In this document: piece after piece, positions 20,769-33,842 of the stretch
Layout of the letters: each line of letters starts with the position of its first letter
Position numbering within the stretch: position 1 is the first letter of the stretch
Assembly (NCBI RefSeq): GCF_040256395.1
Contig: NZ_CP158299.1
Span: 1,765,501-1,829,500 of the forward strand
DNA: 64,000 nucleotides
DNA from: Deinococcus sonorensis KR-87
GTDB taxonomy: Bacteria; Deinococcota; Deinococci; Deinococcales; Deinococcaceae
Reading direction: 5' to 3'
Position numbers and translations under genes: made by a program
The notes under the pieces: model-generated
The model's input: the letters and a program-made list of their open reading frames with translations, nothing else
Database searches by the model: none
What the model was told of the DNA's origin: nothing

Positions 20769-21455
20769 TTACTGCAGGCGATCGCCCTTGGCCAGGTTGT
20801 GCGTGGCGCACAGCAACTGGACGTTGGCGGCCGTGTCGGAGGAGCCACCCTTGGCATACGGGAGCACATGGTCAAAGTGCAGGTTGACCGTGCTGCCACA
20901 CACGACACAGCGGCCACCGTCGCGCTGGTAGACCTCCACCTTGACGTGGGTGGGGATGATGCGCCTCGGTTCGGTGAGGCGGGGCTGGACGTCGCCGGGT
21001 TCCTCCTCCGGGGCCAGTTCCAGCCGGAAGACGTAGACGTGGCGCCTTCCGTCATGCTGGAGCGCCGCATCCATCAGGTGAAACAGACCGTTGTAGGCCC
21101 AGACCCCCGCCCGCAGCTTCTCGTAGACCCGCACCCGGTCCGGAGGTGTCAGACCATGGCGGGCGCTCATGGCCGCCGCGTAGAACTTCCCATTCTCCGT
21201 GGGCCGACCGCCAGGAACCTGTCCCGGCTGATCCACGGTCTTGGGGTCCGGTGCGCCGTGCCTGCGGGGCGCGTCATGTCCCTCGTACAGCAGCACCGTG
21301 CCGTCATCTGTCCGCCGGTCCCGGTACGGCGCGCCTGGCTGCAGCGACATCAGGACCACCGAGTGGCCGCCGCGCACCTGGAAATTCATCCCGCGTTGCA
21401 GGCTGATGCCTTCGCGCTGACACATCTCGAGATAACTCAGCACCTGATCCGCCAT
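20769..21455 (-). CDS. SRA(YDG)-HNH modification-dependent endonuclease
   Basis: A 228-residue protein. Residues 20-165 look like an SRA-YDG domain: GMNFQVRGGHSVVLMSLQPG, DGTVLLYEGHD, then LRAGVWAYNGLFHLMDA and GRRHVYVFRLEL, the last pair being the classical SRA core. The C-terminus is an HNH nuclease: CVVCGSTVNLHFDHVLPYAKG, then NVQLLCATHNLAKGD. SRA domains flip and bind 5-methyl- or 5-hydroxymethyl-cytosine; SRA-HNH fusions such as TagI are type IV restriction enzymes that cut modified DNA. No methylase is nearby. TACAGT (21467-21462) lies 6 nt before this ATG. Confidence 0.85.
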   Translation of the reverse strand: MADQVLSYLEMCQREGISLQRGMNFQVRGGHSVVLMSLQPGAPYRDRRTDDGTVLLYEGHDAPRRHGAPDPKTVDQPGQVPGGRPTENGKFYAAAMSARHGLTPPDRVRVYEKLRAGVWAYNGLFHLMDAALQHDGRRHVYVFRLELAPEEEPGDVQPRLTEPRRIIPTHVKVEVYQRDGGRCVVCGSTVNLHFDHVLPYAKGGSSDTAANVQLLCATHNLAKGDRLQ

Positions 21456-21518
21456 GGACTGACTGTAAAGCCGGCAGGAGTCTGCACCGCCCCACATGTC
21501 GCCCGCTATGCTGCGCGG

Positions 21519-22937
21519 GTGAGTCAGGTGCTGGTGCAATTGCAGGAGGTGACGGTACGGCGGGGAGAGCAGCGCGTCGGTCCTTTCACATTCGAGCTGT
21601 GTGTGGGAGACGCCTGGCTGCTGACCGGGCCCAACGGAGGCGGCAAAAGCACGCTGCTGGGGCTGCTGGCCGGCACGCTCAGTCCCGCCAGTGGCGAGCG
21701 CCGCTACTTTCTGGACGGCCAGTGGCGCACCTCGGCCGTGCGGGCCAGGCGGGCCTTGGCCACGGTCAGCCCGGACCAGGAGGCGTGGTTTCTGACCCGC
21801 GACTGGGTGCAGACGGTGCAGGACGTGCTGCTGGCCGCCTGGGAGGGCGACACGTTGCGGCTGTGGGAGCCGGACGCGGCGGCGCTGGCACGGCTGTCGG
21901 AAGTGGTGGATCTGACAGGCGTAGCCCCGTTGCTGCAGCGCGACTTCCGGACCCTCTCGCACGGGCAGCGCCGGCGGGTGCTGCTGGCGCGCGCCTTGAT
22001 GCCGCACCCTCTGGCCCTGCTGCTGGATGAGTTCACCGATGGCCTGTCCCCCGCGGCCCGCGCGGAGCTGGGGGCCCTGCTGGAGCAGGTGGCGGCGCGC
22101 GGTGTGGCGCTGGTGCTGGCCACCCACCACCCCCGGGAGGCCCCAGCCCTGGCGTGGCGGACACTGGAGCTGGGCGGGGCAGGGGAGGCTACGCCGGAGG
22201 CAGCCCGGGCGCGCCGCCTCCCGACCCCAGCTGCCCCGGTCCTGGGCTCGCCGCTGGTGACGCTTGATCAGGTGTCGGTGTACCGCAACGGCCACCACGC
22301 CCTGGGGCCGCTCAGCTGGCAGTGGCGTGAGGGGCAGCACTGGCTGGTGACCGGCGCGAACGGGGCCGGCAAGAGCACCCTGGCGCGGCTGGTGGCCGGA
22401 GACTTCTTCCCGGCGCGGGGCGGCACGGTGCAGCGGCACTTCCTGCCGCGCGACCTGCTGAGCGAGCGGCGGCGGCACATCGGCATCGTGGGGGCGGAGC
22501 TGGGCATCCGGGGCCGGCGTGGCTGGACCGGCGAGCAGGTGATCGCCTCGGCGTTCGGCGGCACCGAGGGTTTCGCGGAGCCGGTCACGCCAGAGCAGCA
22601 GCAGCGGGTGGAGCAGGTGGCCGCCGACCTGGGGGTGCTCCCATTGCTGGCCAGATCGGCTGACACGCTCTCCCAGGGCCAGCTGGGCCGGCTGCTGCTG
22701 GCCCGCGCGGTGGTGCACCGGCCGCGCCTGCTGATTCTGGACGAGGGACTGAACTTTCTGGACCGCTCGGCGCAGCGGCGTCTGCAGGCCCTGCTGCCGG
22801 ACCTGATGGCCGGCGGCACCCACCTGATGGTGATTGCGCACCGGGACAGCGACGTGGTGCCGGGGCTGACCGACCACCTGCAGCTGGAGGCCGGTCAGGT
22901 GGTCGGTGCACAGATGAAGCCGCTCGGAAGGGTCTGA
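21519..22937 (+). CDS. Tandem ABC ATPase, ModF/PhrA-like
   Basis: A 472-residue soluble protein with two fused ABC domains and no permease partner. Domain 1 has GPNGGGKSTLLGLL, LSHGQRRRVLLARAL and LLLDEFTDGLSPAA; domain 2 has [29 protein letters not shown] and LLILDEGLNFLDRSA. The LS(H/Q)GQ signatures and missing ABC-F linker point to the ModF group, named for molybdate but of uncertain function. TATGCT (21507-21512) lies 6 nt before GTG 21519; this start is favoured over the open frame further upstream, which crosses the divergent nuclease gene. Confidence 0.82.
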   Translation: MSQVLVQLQEVTVRRGEQRVGPFTFELCVGDAWLLTGPNGGGKSTLLGLLAGTLSPASGERRYFLDGQWRTSAVRARRALATVSPDQEAWFLTRDWVQTVQDVLLAAWEGDTLRLWEPDAAALARLSEVVDLTGVAPLLQRDFRTLSHGQRRRVLLARALMPHPLALLLDEFTDGLSPAARAELGALLEQVAARGVALVLATHHPREAPALAWRTLELGGAGEATPEAARARRLPTPAAPVLGSPLVTLDQVSVYRNGHHALGPLSWQWREGQHWLVTGANGAGKSTLARLVAGDFFPARGGTVQRHFLPRDLLSERRRHIGIVGAELGIRGRRGWTGEQVIASAFGGTEGFAEPVTPEQQQRVEQVAADLGVLPLLARSADTLSQGQLGRLLLARAVVHRPRLLILDEGLNFLDRSAQRRLQALLPDLMAGGTHLMVIAHRDSDVVPGLTDHLQLEAGQVVGAQMKPLGRV

Positions 22938-22974
22938 GGCCCAAACCCGCCGAGTCCAGGTCAGACTGAAGCCC

Positions 22975-23745
22975 ATGCAGTACATCGGACTGGACCTGGC
23001 GTGGTCGTCCAAGAATCCCACCGGAGCCGCCGTACTGAGCGGCGACCGTACCGGAGCCGTGCTGACCGAAACCCGGCTGCTGGGCAGCGACGACGAGGTG
23101 CTGGACTTCGTGGCGGCTCAGGCGCCGGCCGGGCCGTGCCTGATCGCGGTGGACGCGCCGCTGGCGGTGCCGAACCTGACGGCCCAGCGGCCGGGAGAGC
23201 TGGCGCTGGCCCGGGTGTTCGGGGGTTATCAGGCGGGGGCGCACCCGGCCAACCGCGAGCACCTCACCCGCTACAACGGTGGCCAGATCCGGGGCGAGGT
23301 GCTGGTGGAGCGGCTGGCCCGGCTGGGCTTCGTCCACGACCCGGCCCAGGTGCAGCAGGACGAGCCCAGGGCCGTGGTGGAGGTCTACCCGCACCCGGCC
23401 ATGGTGGCGCTGTTCGGGCTGACCCGGACCCTGAAATACAAACGCAAGCGGCAGGAGCTGGCCCGGATGCACGAGGACTGGGCGACGTACCACACCCACC
23501 TGGCCCGGCTGGACCGCGCCGAGCCGCCACTGAGCGGGCTGGAGCCGCTGCTGGCCCACGACCCGGCCGCCCTGAAGGGCCGCCAGCTCAAGAATCACGA
23601 GGATCAGGTGGACGCCGTGATGTGCGCCTACATCGCCCTGTACGCCCACCGCTTCCCGGAGCGCTGCGAGCTGTTCGGAACGCTGGACGCCGGCTACATC
23701 CTGACCCCGACCCTGAAAGAGCGCTGGAGGGTAAAGGTCTCATAA
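22975..23745 (+). CDS. DUF429 family protein (RNase H-like fold, predicted nuclease)
   Basis: A 256-residue protein beginning YIGLDLAWSSKNPTGAAVL, the first acidic strand of DUF429. LIAVDAPLAVPN (about 57-68) holds the second conserved aspartate, VVEVYPHPAMVALFGL the conserved glutamate, and KNHEDQVDAVMCAYIAL the C-terminal acidic pair, together an RNase H-type active-site layout. Biochemical function is unknown. It sits 37 nt after the tandem ATPase and could share its transcript. No Shine-Dalgarno; CAGACT 7 nt before the ATG is a weak -10. Confidence 0.82.
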   Translation: MQYIGLDLAWSSKNPTGAAVLSGDRTGAVLTETRLLGSDDEVLDFVAAQAPAGPCLIAVDAPLAVPNLTAQRPGELALARVFGGYQAGAHPANREHLTRYNGGQIRGEVLVERLARLGFVHDPAQVQQDEPRAVVEVYPHPAMVALFGLTRTLKYKRKRQELARMHEDWATYHTHLARLDRAEPPLSGLEPLLAHDPAALKGRQLKNHEDQVDAVMCAYIALYAHRFPERCELFGTLDAGYILTPTLKERWRVKVS

Positions 23746-23813
23746 AGCCCCTGGGCGCACAACCTTGCGTTGCCCCACGCTGAGGCCCGCAAAGCGGCTG
23801 TTAGATTGGCCGA

Positions 23814-24755
23814 ATGGAATACAGGAACCTGGGCAGGAGCGGGTTGAGGGTCAGTGAAGTGTCGCTGGGCGGCTGGGTCACCTTCGGGCACAGCGTCAAC
23901 GACCAGCAGATGGTGCGCGACATCGTCCTGAAGGCCTACGAGCAGGGCGTGAACTTCTTCGATCAGGCCGACGTGTATGCGCGCGGCAAGAGCGAGGAGA
24001 TGATGGGCGCGGTGCTGCGTGAGCTGCCGCGCCACACCCTGGTCATCAGCAGCAAGGTCTACTGGCCGATGAGCGACGACGTCAACGACCGGGGCCTGAG
24101 CCGCAAGCACATCCTGGAGAGCATCGACAAGAGCCTGAGGCGCCTGGGCACCGACTACCTCGACATCTACTTCGCGCACCGCTATGACGACACGGTGCCG
24201 ATGGAGGAGATCGTGATGGCCTTCGATCAGGTGGTGCGCAGTGGCAAGGCCATGTACTGGGGCACCAGCATGTGGCCGGCGGCGCGCATCGCCCAGGCGG
24301 TGGAGTTTGCCAGAGCCCACGGCCTGCACGCCCCGGTCACCGAGCAGCCGGAGTACAGCATGATCCGCCGCGAGCGCGTGGAGAAGGAGATCCTGCCATA
24401 CACCGAGCCGGCGGGCGTGGGTCTGGTGGTCTGGAGTCCGCTGGCCGAGGGGCTGCTGACCGGTAAGTACGACGACGGCAAGCCCGCCGGGGCACGCCTG
24501 ACCGAGAACAGCAACTCGGGCAAGAGCTTCCTGACCGATCAGAACATCCAGCGGGTCCGCAACCTCAAGCCGGTGGCCGACGACCTGGGCATCACCCGCG
24601 CCCAGCTGGCGCTGGCCTGGATTCTGCGGCAGCCGGGCGTGAGCAGCGTCATCACCGGCGCCACCCGCGTGCAGCAGATCGAGGACACGGTCAAGGCGGC
24701 CGGCGTGCACCTCAGCAGTGACGTGGTGGCCCGCATCGAAGAGATCCTGTCGTAA
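23814..24755 (+). CDS. Aldo/keto reductase, Kv-beta (AKR6)-like
   Basis: A 313-residue (beta/alpha)8 reductase: EYRNLGRSGLRVSEVSLGGW start, catalytic Asp and Tyr in FFDQADVYARGKSEE, Lys in VISSKVYWP, His-containing DIYFAHRYDD. The nucleotide end is SVITGATRVQQIEDTVKA. It resembles the potassium-channel beta subunit/YghZ branch that reduces methylglyoxal and other aldehydes with NADPH. It is not closely similar to the AKR at 1418. TAGATT (23802-23807) lies 6 nt before the ATG. Confidence 0.9.
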   Translation: MEYRNLGRSGLRVSEVSLGGWVTFGHSVNDQQMVRDIVLKAYEQGVNFFDQADVYARGKSEEMMGAVLRELPRHTLVISSKVYWPMSDDVNDRGLSRKHILESIDKSLRRLGTDYLDIYFAHRYDDTVPMEEIVMAFDQVVRSGKAMYWGTSMWPAARIAQAVEFARAHGLHAPVTEQPEYSMIRRERVEKEILPYTEPAGVGLVVWSPLAEGLLTGKYDDGKPAGARLTENSNSGKSFLTDQNIQRVRNLKPVADDLGITRAQLALAWILRQPGVSSVITGATRVQQIEDTVKAAGVHLSSDVVARIEEILS

Positions 24756-24766
24756 CCGTTCCGGCC

Positions 24767-24799
24767 GGGCCGGTCCGCTTCATGAGGAGCGGCCGGCCC
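24767..24799 (+). terminator. Hairpin after the AKR6-like gene
   Basis: GGGCCGG-T-CCGCT (24767-24779) pairs with AGCGGCCGGCCC (24788-24799), one bulged T, loop TCATGAGG. Confidence 0.5.
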
Positions 24800-24824
24800 C
24801 GCTGCTTTAGAGTGTGGGAGACCC

Positions 24825-25820
24825 ATGACGCGATCACCAGCCCCAGCACCGGCCATCTTTACCGAGCATCTGCGCAAGGTCTACAAGGGCCGAGCGGTGG
24901 TTCAGGACCTGTCGCTCACCGTGGGCGAAGGCGAGGTTTTCGGCTTTCTGGGGCCCAACGGCGCTGGCAAGAGCACCACCGTCAAGATGCTGCTGGGACT
25001 GGTGATGCCCACCAGCGGCGAGGTGCGGGTGCTGGGCGGCTCGCCGCAGGACCCGGAAATCCGCCGACAGCTGGGCTTCCTGCCAGAACAGTTCCGCTTT
25101 CAGAACTGGATGACCGCCCAGGAGTTCCTGCAGTTCCATGCCCGGCTGGCCGGCATGCCGCACGACGCGGCGCAGCGGCGCATTCCGGAGGTGCTGGAAC
25201 TGGTGGGGCTGGGCGGCCGCGGCGGCGAAACCCTGAACGGCTACAGCAAGGGCATGCTGCAGCGTGCCGGGCTGGCCCAGGCGATTCTGGCGCGGCCCCG
25301 GCTGGTGTTTCTGGACGAGCCGACCAGCGCCCTGGACCCGATCGGGCGGGTGGAAGTGCGCGAGATCATCACGGCGCTCAAGGCCGAGGGCGTGGCGGTG
25401 TTCCTGAATTCCCACCTGCTGAGCGAGGTGGAACAGGTCTGCGATCACGTGGCCTTCGTGAACCGGGGTGAGGTGCTGCGCCAGGGCTCGGTGCGGACAT
25501 TGCTGGGGGCCGAGCTGCAGGTGGAGGTGCGGGTGTCACAGCTGAGCCCGGGCCTGCTGCAGCGGCTGGGCCAGCTGGGCAGCGTGCAGGTGCTGGAGCC
25601 GGCCGAAGGCCAGTGGCCCGGCCTGCATCTGGTGGTGCCGGGCGAGGCGGCGGTGCCGCAGGTGGCCCGGCTGGTGGCCGAGGCGGGCGCGGACCTGTAC
25701 GCGCTCAATCCCCACCACAACGATCTGGAAAGCCTGTTTCTAAACCTGATTGAGCATGCCGGAGAAGCGCAGGCGCGGCCGGAGCCGGTGGCCGCCGCGT
25801 CCGGCAGAGGAGGCCGCTGA
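24825..25820 (+). CDS. ABC exporter ATP-binding protein
   Basis: A 331-residue ATPase of the drug/sodium export type. Walker A GPNGAGKSTTVKMLLGL (about 46-62), Q-loop LPEQFRFQNWMTAQEF, signature LNGYSKGMLQRAGLAQAIL, Walker B RLVFLDEPTSALDPIG, switch NSHLLSEVEQVCDHVA. The C-terminal ~90 residues are a DUF4162-like extension common in this export class. It overlaps the permease start by 1 nt (TGATG). TAGAGT (24808-24813) provides a -10 for a short-leader transcript. Confidence 0.92.
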   Translation: MTRSPAPAPAIFTEHLRKVYKGRAVVQDLSLTVGEGEVFGFLGPNGAGKSTTVKMLLGLVMPTSGEVRVLGGSPQDPEIRRQLGFLPEQFRFQNWMTAQEFLQFHARLAGMPHDAAQRRIPEVLELVGLGGRGGETLNGYSKGMLQRAGLAQAILARPRLVFLDEPTSALDPIGRVEVREIITALKAEGVAVFLNSHLLSEVEQVCDHVAFVNRGEVLRQGSVRTLLGAELQVEVRVSQLSPGLLQRLGQLGSVQVLEPAEGQWPGLHLVVPGEAAVPQVARLVAEAGADLYALNPHHNDLESLFLNLIEHAGEAQARPEPVAAASGRGGR

Positions 25821-26692
25821 TGAGGAACGCCCTGCTGGTGGCGGAGCTGAGCCTGAGAGAGGCGCTGAGAAAGCGGCTGGTGCTGCTGCTGGTGGTGCTG
25901 TCGGCCCTGTTTATCGGCTTCTACCTGTACGGCGTGTGGCGGCTGCAGGGCACGCTGGACGCCCGCGCCGTCGAGGCCGGACTCACGACCGGCCCGCGCC
26001 GGGGCCTGGGCGGGCTGCCGGTGGCCAGCGTGACGCTGTTCGGCATGTATCTGGTGTACTTCCTGGGGTCGCTGATGAGCGTGCTGAGCACGGTGGGCGC
26101 CGTCAGCGGCGACATCGAGAGCGGGGTGATGCAGAGCATTGTGTCGCGTCCGGTGACGCGTCCGGAGCTGGTGCTGGGCCGCTGGCTGGGCTTCACGCTG
26201 GTGAACGTCCTGTATGTGGCGCTGCTGTCGGTGGCGCTGCTGGTGGGGGTCTGGGTCATCACCGGGTTCTCGCCGCCGCAGCCGGTGCAGGCCACCCTGC
26301 TGATCCTGCTGGGCGTGGCGCTGCTGAGCAGCCTGACGGTGCTGGGCAGCACCTTCTTCACCACGCTGTCCAACGGCATCGGGGTGTTCGTGTTCTACGG
26401 CCTGGGCTTTACCGGCGGCACCCTCAACAGCATCGCCCAGATCGCCGACACGCCGGTGCTGAGCACGCTGGGCCGCGCGGCCAACATCGTGATGCCCACC
26501 AACGCGCTGTGGCTGGGCGCCAGTTACGCGCTCCAGCCGGACTTTCTGCGCCAGATCAGCTCGGCTGCCCGGGGCGCCAATCCCTTCGTGAGCGCCTTTC
26601 CCGTGCCGTGGGGCATGGTGGTCTGGACCGGGGTGTACGCCTTGCTGGCGCTGCTGCTGGGCATGTGGAACTTCCGTCGCCGCGACCTGTAA
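25820..26692 (+). CDS. ABC-2 type transport permease
   Basis: A 290-residue membrane protein with about six helices: RLVLLLVVLSALFIGFYLYG (about 15-34), LFGMYLVYFLGSLMSVL, TLVNVLYVALLSVALLVGVW, TLLILLGVALLSSLTVLG, GIGVFVFYGLGFTGG and a last one near VVWTGVYALLALLLG. GDIESGVMQSIVSRPVTRPE between helices is typical of ABC-2 permeases. With the overlapping ATPase it forms an exporter; substrate unknown. A strong hairpin follows. Confidence 0.88.
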   Translation: MRNALLVAELSLREALRKRLVLLLVVLSALFIGFYLYGVWRLQGTLDARAVEAGLTTGPRRGLGGLPVASVTLFGMYLVYFLGSLMSVLSTVGAVSGDIESGVMQSIVSRPVTRPELVLGRWLGFTLVNVLYVALLSVALLVGVWVITGFSPPQPVQATLLILLGVALLSSLTVLGSTFFTTLSNGIGVFVFYGLGFTGGTLNSIAQIADTPVLSTLGRAANIVMPTNALWLGASYALQPDFLRQISSAARGANPFVSAFPVPWGMVVWTGVYALLALLLGMWNFRRRDL

Positions 26693-26707
26693 CGCAGGCG
26701 GTATGGA

Positions 26708-26739
26708 AAGCGGGCGTCCAGTTCACTGGACGCCCGCTT
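26708..26739. terminator. Bidirectional terminator
   Basis: AAGCGGGCGTCCAGT (26708-26722) and its exact complement (26725-26739); between the convergent permease and coiled-coil genes. Confidence 0.75.
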
Positions 26740-26749
26740 CCTGATGTCG

Positions 26750-27350
26750 TTACTGCTTGTTGGCCAGCGGGTCCGGGTCCCGGGTGGACATCTCGCCCTC
26801 GTGCAGCTCGTTCGGGTGGCGGTACAGCCGGTCGCGTTCCGCGTCGTTCCCGACCCCCACCGCCGCGTCATGGACCGGCGGCTTCGCGTCGGTATGCTCC
26901 ATGGTCGGGTCCGGGGTCTGGGGGGCGTCCGGGCTGCGTCCGGCGGTCTTGGTGGGGTCGGGGTCCGTCATGCGGCTGGCCTCCTTCTGCTGCCAGACGC
27001 TCAGCGCAGTGCTGGCGTCGGCCGGGGGAACGGGGGAGAGGACGGTAATGCTCGGCGGCGGCACATGCGGGCCGGGGCTGACCGGGTCGGGAGCGAGCGG
27101 CTCGTTCAGTTCACTCAGCAGCTGTTCGCGCGCCGAGATCTCCTGATCCAGCCGGCTGATGTCCAGCCGGATCTCCTCCAGTACGCTCACCTCGGCATTG
27201 CCGTGGTACGCCCGGCCCAGCCGGGCATACAGCGCGTCCATCTCGCGGCCCAGCTGGAAGATCTCCACCCGCAGCCGGGCCGCCTGCGCGACCTCCTCGC
27301 CGCGCCGCTGCGCTCGCAGGGCGCCGCGCCGCAGCGTGTTCACAATGCTG

Positions 27351-27358
<8 letters not shown>
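26750..27358 (-). CDS. Coiled-coil protein with long disordered tail (hypothetical)
   Basis: A 202-residue protein. Residues 1-85 form two charged helices with heptad character (RRGEEVAQAARLRVEIFQLG, then VSVLEEIRLDISRLDQEISA). Residues 86-202 are proline- and aspartate-rich and probably disordered (PDPVSPGPHVPPP, DAPQTPDPTMEHTD). No signal, no membrane segment. Unknown function. Its 5' end overlaps the hflX 3' end by 8 nt, so it may be translated from the hflX transcript as well as from its own -10-like GACAAT 6 nt before the ATG. Confidence 0.65.
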
Positions 27359-29129
<1,771 letters not shown>

Positions 29130-29343
29130 GGTCTGTACACTCCTCGGATGAATGTTCCTGTTTCTGAAAACGCCGCAGCTCCCGGAACGGTTCCGGGCGG
29201 CGAATTCAGCCTCTGATAGAGGTATTTTACTGCCGAGAGTCACGGGCAACCGTGACGGTTCACTTCAGGCGCATACACCAATGGTGCCATGGTGTGGCCC
29301 TGGCCTGCATCGGTCAGGTGGCCTAGCCGGACCTACAGAAACA

Positions 29344-29369
29344 CGCGGCGCCCTAACTGGGGCGCCGCG
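29344..29369 (-). terminator. Terminator after malG
   Basis: CGCGGCGCCC/GGGCGCCGCG stem (29344-29353 with 29360-29369); on the minus strand it is followed by TGTTTCTG. It closes the sugar transport operon. Confidence 0.7.
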
Positions 29370-29392
29370 CCGGAGAGGGGAGAATATTCCTT

Positions 29393-30768
<1,376 letters not shown>

Positions 30769-30772
<4 letters not shown>

Positions 30773-32181
30773 CGCCTCGCCTCCTCAAAGACGCCAGCGG
30801 CGCGGAAGTTGACCAGACTGATGGCCAGGGTCAGGAAGAACACGATCATGGCGATGGCGCTGGCCAGCGCGTAGTTCTGGCCACCGCTGCTGGCAAACGC
30901 CGTGTTGTACCCCCACGACAGCAGGATGTCAGTGGACCCGGCGGTGCTGGTGCGGCCGGCCACTGCCGGACCACCCTGGGTCAGCAGGTAGATCACGCCG
31001 AAGTTGTTGAAGTTGAAGGCGAAACCCGACAGCAGGATCGGGGTGAAGCTGTTGCGCAGCAGCGGCAGCGTGATGTTCACGATCTGCTGCCAGCGGCTGG
31101 CGCCGTCGATGCTGGCCGCCTCGTACAGGTCGTCACTGATGGTGGACAGCGCCGAGATGGTGGCGGTCATCATGTACGGAAAGCCCAGCCATAGGTTCAC
31201 CACCAGAATCGAGATCTTGGCCCACAGCGGGTCGGTCAGCCACGGCACCGCCGACACGCCCAGCAGTCCCAGCGTCTTGTTGACCACGCCGAACTGCTGG
31301 TTGAGCAGCGCGCCCCACATCTGGATGGTGATGACGCTGGGAATGGCCCACGGCAGGAACAGCAGCGTGCGGTAGATGTTGCGGCCCTTGAGCCGCTTGT
31401 TGTAGAGCAGGATGCCCAGAATCAGCCCGGCCAGCGCGTTGGTCACCACCGTGCCGAAGGCGAACACCACCGTCCACACGAACACCGGGATCAGTTCCTC
31501 GCTGGCGCGCGAGAAGATCGAGCGGAAGTTGGCGAGCCCCACCCGGCGGATGGCGTTCAGGCGGGTGGCGTCACTGACCTTGAAGCTCTCGGCGACCGGA
31601 GCGCTCAGGGTGACGTTCAGGCCGTTCACCGACTGGATGCGGGCGAACACCGGCGTGGCGCCCTCCGGGTCGTACAGCACCGTCGAGTCGCCTGCGCAGC
31701 TGGGCTTGGCGCACGCCAGGAACTCTGACAGGCTGGCCGAGCCTTCCGGCAGCGCCGAGAAGGTCAGCTGCCGGCGGTCGCTGGAGAGGGTCACCGGCGT
31801 CTTGACGCTGGTGTCGCCGTAGCCGCTGTTGATGCCCGAGTAGTTGGTGAAGGCGTAGTTGATGGTCAGCAGGATCGGCAGGATGGTGAAGGCGATCAGG
31901 AACACCAGGGCCGGCACCAGGTAGTACCAGCTCTGCATCCACGGAAACAGCCGCAGCGCCACCACCATCAGCACGATCATCACCGGCACCATCACCAGCA
32001 GGATCAGATAGGCCGGGGCCGCCGGCAGCACCGCCGAGACGGCGCCGCTCACCAGCCAGCCGATCAGGGCGGCGCCGCCCACCACCACCACCAGGACCGC
32101 CAGGGCCGCAAACACCCCCAGCGGGCCCTGGGGCGGCACCATGCGCGGGTATCTGCGGGGCGAGGCTGGAACGGCCGTCAT
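30769..32181 (-). CDS. malF: Maltose-type ABC transporter permease MalF
   Basis: A 470-residue permease with N-terminal helices, a large external insertion (about 120-215, including the cysteine pair in [12 protein letters not shown]) that corresponds to the P2 loop of MalF contacting the binding protein, and the EAA loop [23 protein letters not shown] at 32181 has GAAGG 7 nt upstream; a GTG nine codons earlier is possible. It lies behind malE with a 225-nt gap holding a terminator, so it should be made in smaller amount than the binding protein. Confidence 0.88.
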
Positions 32182-32326
32182 GGCTGAACCTTCATCTGCA
32201 GCGGGCACCGTCTTGGCATGCTTACTCCTTCACTTTCTTTCGCTGTCGCGCTGGTTCTGCTTGGGGGCCAGTTCATTCTGAGCGGGTGATGAACCCGGCG
32301 CAAGCCCACAGTGGCAGCCCCGGATA

Positions 32327-32358
32327 CAAAACGGGGGAGCGGTGTGCACCGCCCCCCC
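32327..32358 (-). terminator. Intra-operon attenuator/terminator between malE and malF
   Basis: On the minus strand GGGGG-CGGTG pairs with CACCG-C-CCCCC (32333-32337/32339-32344 with 32347-32358), followed by GTTTTGTAT. A second small stem CCGGCC/GGCCGG lies just before it. This should let only part of the malE transcripts continue into malFG. Confidence 0.65.
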
Positions 32359-32406
32359 TTCCGGCCTCAGGCCGGGTTCGTCCGCATCCGGAACGCCCGG
32401 AGCGGG

Positions 32407-33591
<1,185 letters not shown>

Positions 33592-33842
33592 GTTGTACTC
33601 CTCTGGAGCCGCGGCCCGCGTGGCTGTCGGAACCGCTTCCATACTGAAAGTGCATGGTGCAAACGGAGCTTGATTCGCCTGCGACTGGAAACTCCAGACG
33701 CCCGGCTTATGGTCAAAATCCTGATTGCTCGCCCAGCATTATAGACACGTCACTGGCATCTGACAATGAGAGCTTTCAGACAAAAAGCGGCGGGGGCAAT
33801 CGTCCTGACCGGGCGGTCAGGGGCAGGAATAGACTGTGCAGC
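33592..33842. promoter_or_regulatory. Divergent malE / MFS control region with LacI-type site
   Basis: GGAACCGCTTCC (33629-33640) fits the LacI/GalR operator form AANCGNTT with matching GGAA/TTCC ends and lies 38 nt upstream of malE beside TATGGA; a LacI-family regulator elsewhere may act here. On the other strand TAGACT (33830-33835) lies 7 nt before the MFS gene. TTATGGTCAAAATCC (33707-33721) was inspected as a damage-response motif but is not palindromic. Confidence 0.5.

Noticed and set aside
20646..21518. Upstream extension of the tandem ABC ATPase frame through the nuclease gene
   Set aside because: It would overlap the SRA-HNH gene entirely and has no ABC homology; a -10 lies 6 nt before GTG 21519.
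21456..23021. Upstream extension of the SRA-HNH frame on the minus strand
   Set aside because: Antisense to the tandem ABC ATPase; the nuclease has its own ATG at 21455 with a -10 6 nt away.
33707..33721. TTATGGTCAAAATCC as a possible radiation/desiccation response motif
   Set aside because: Only the first half resembles the known motif; it is not palindromic and is far from either start.
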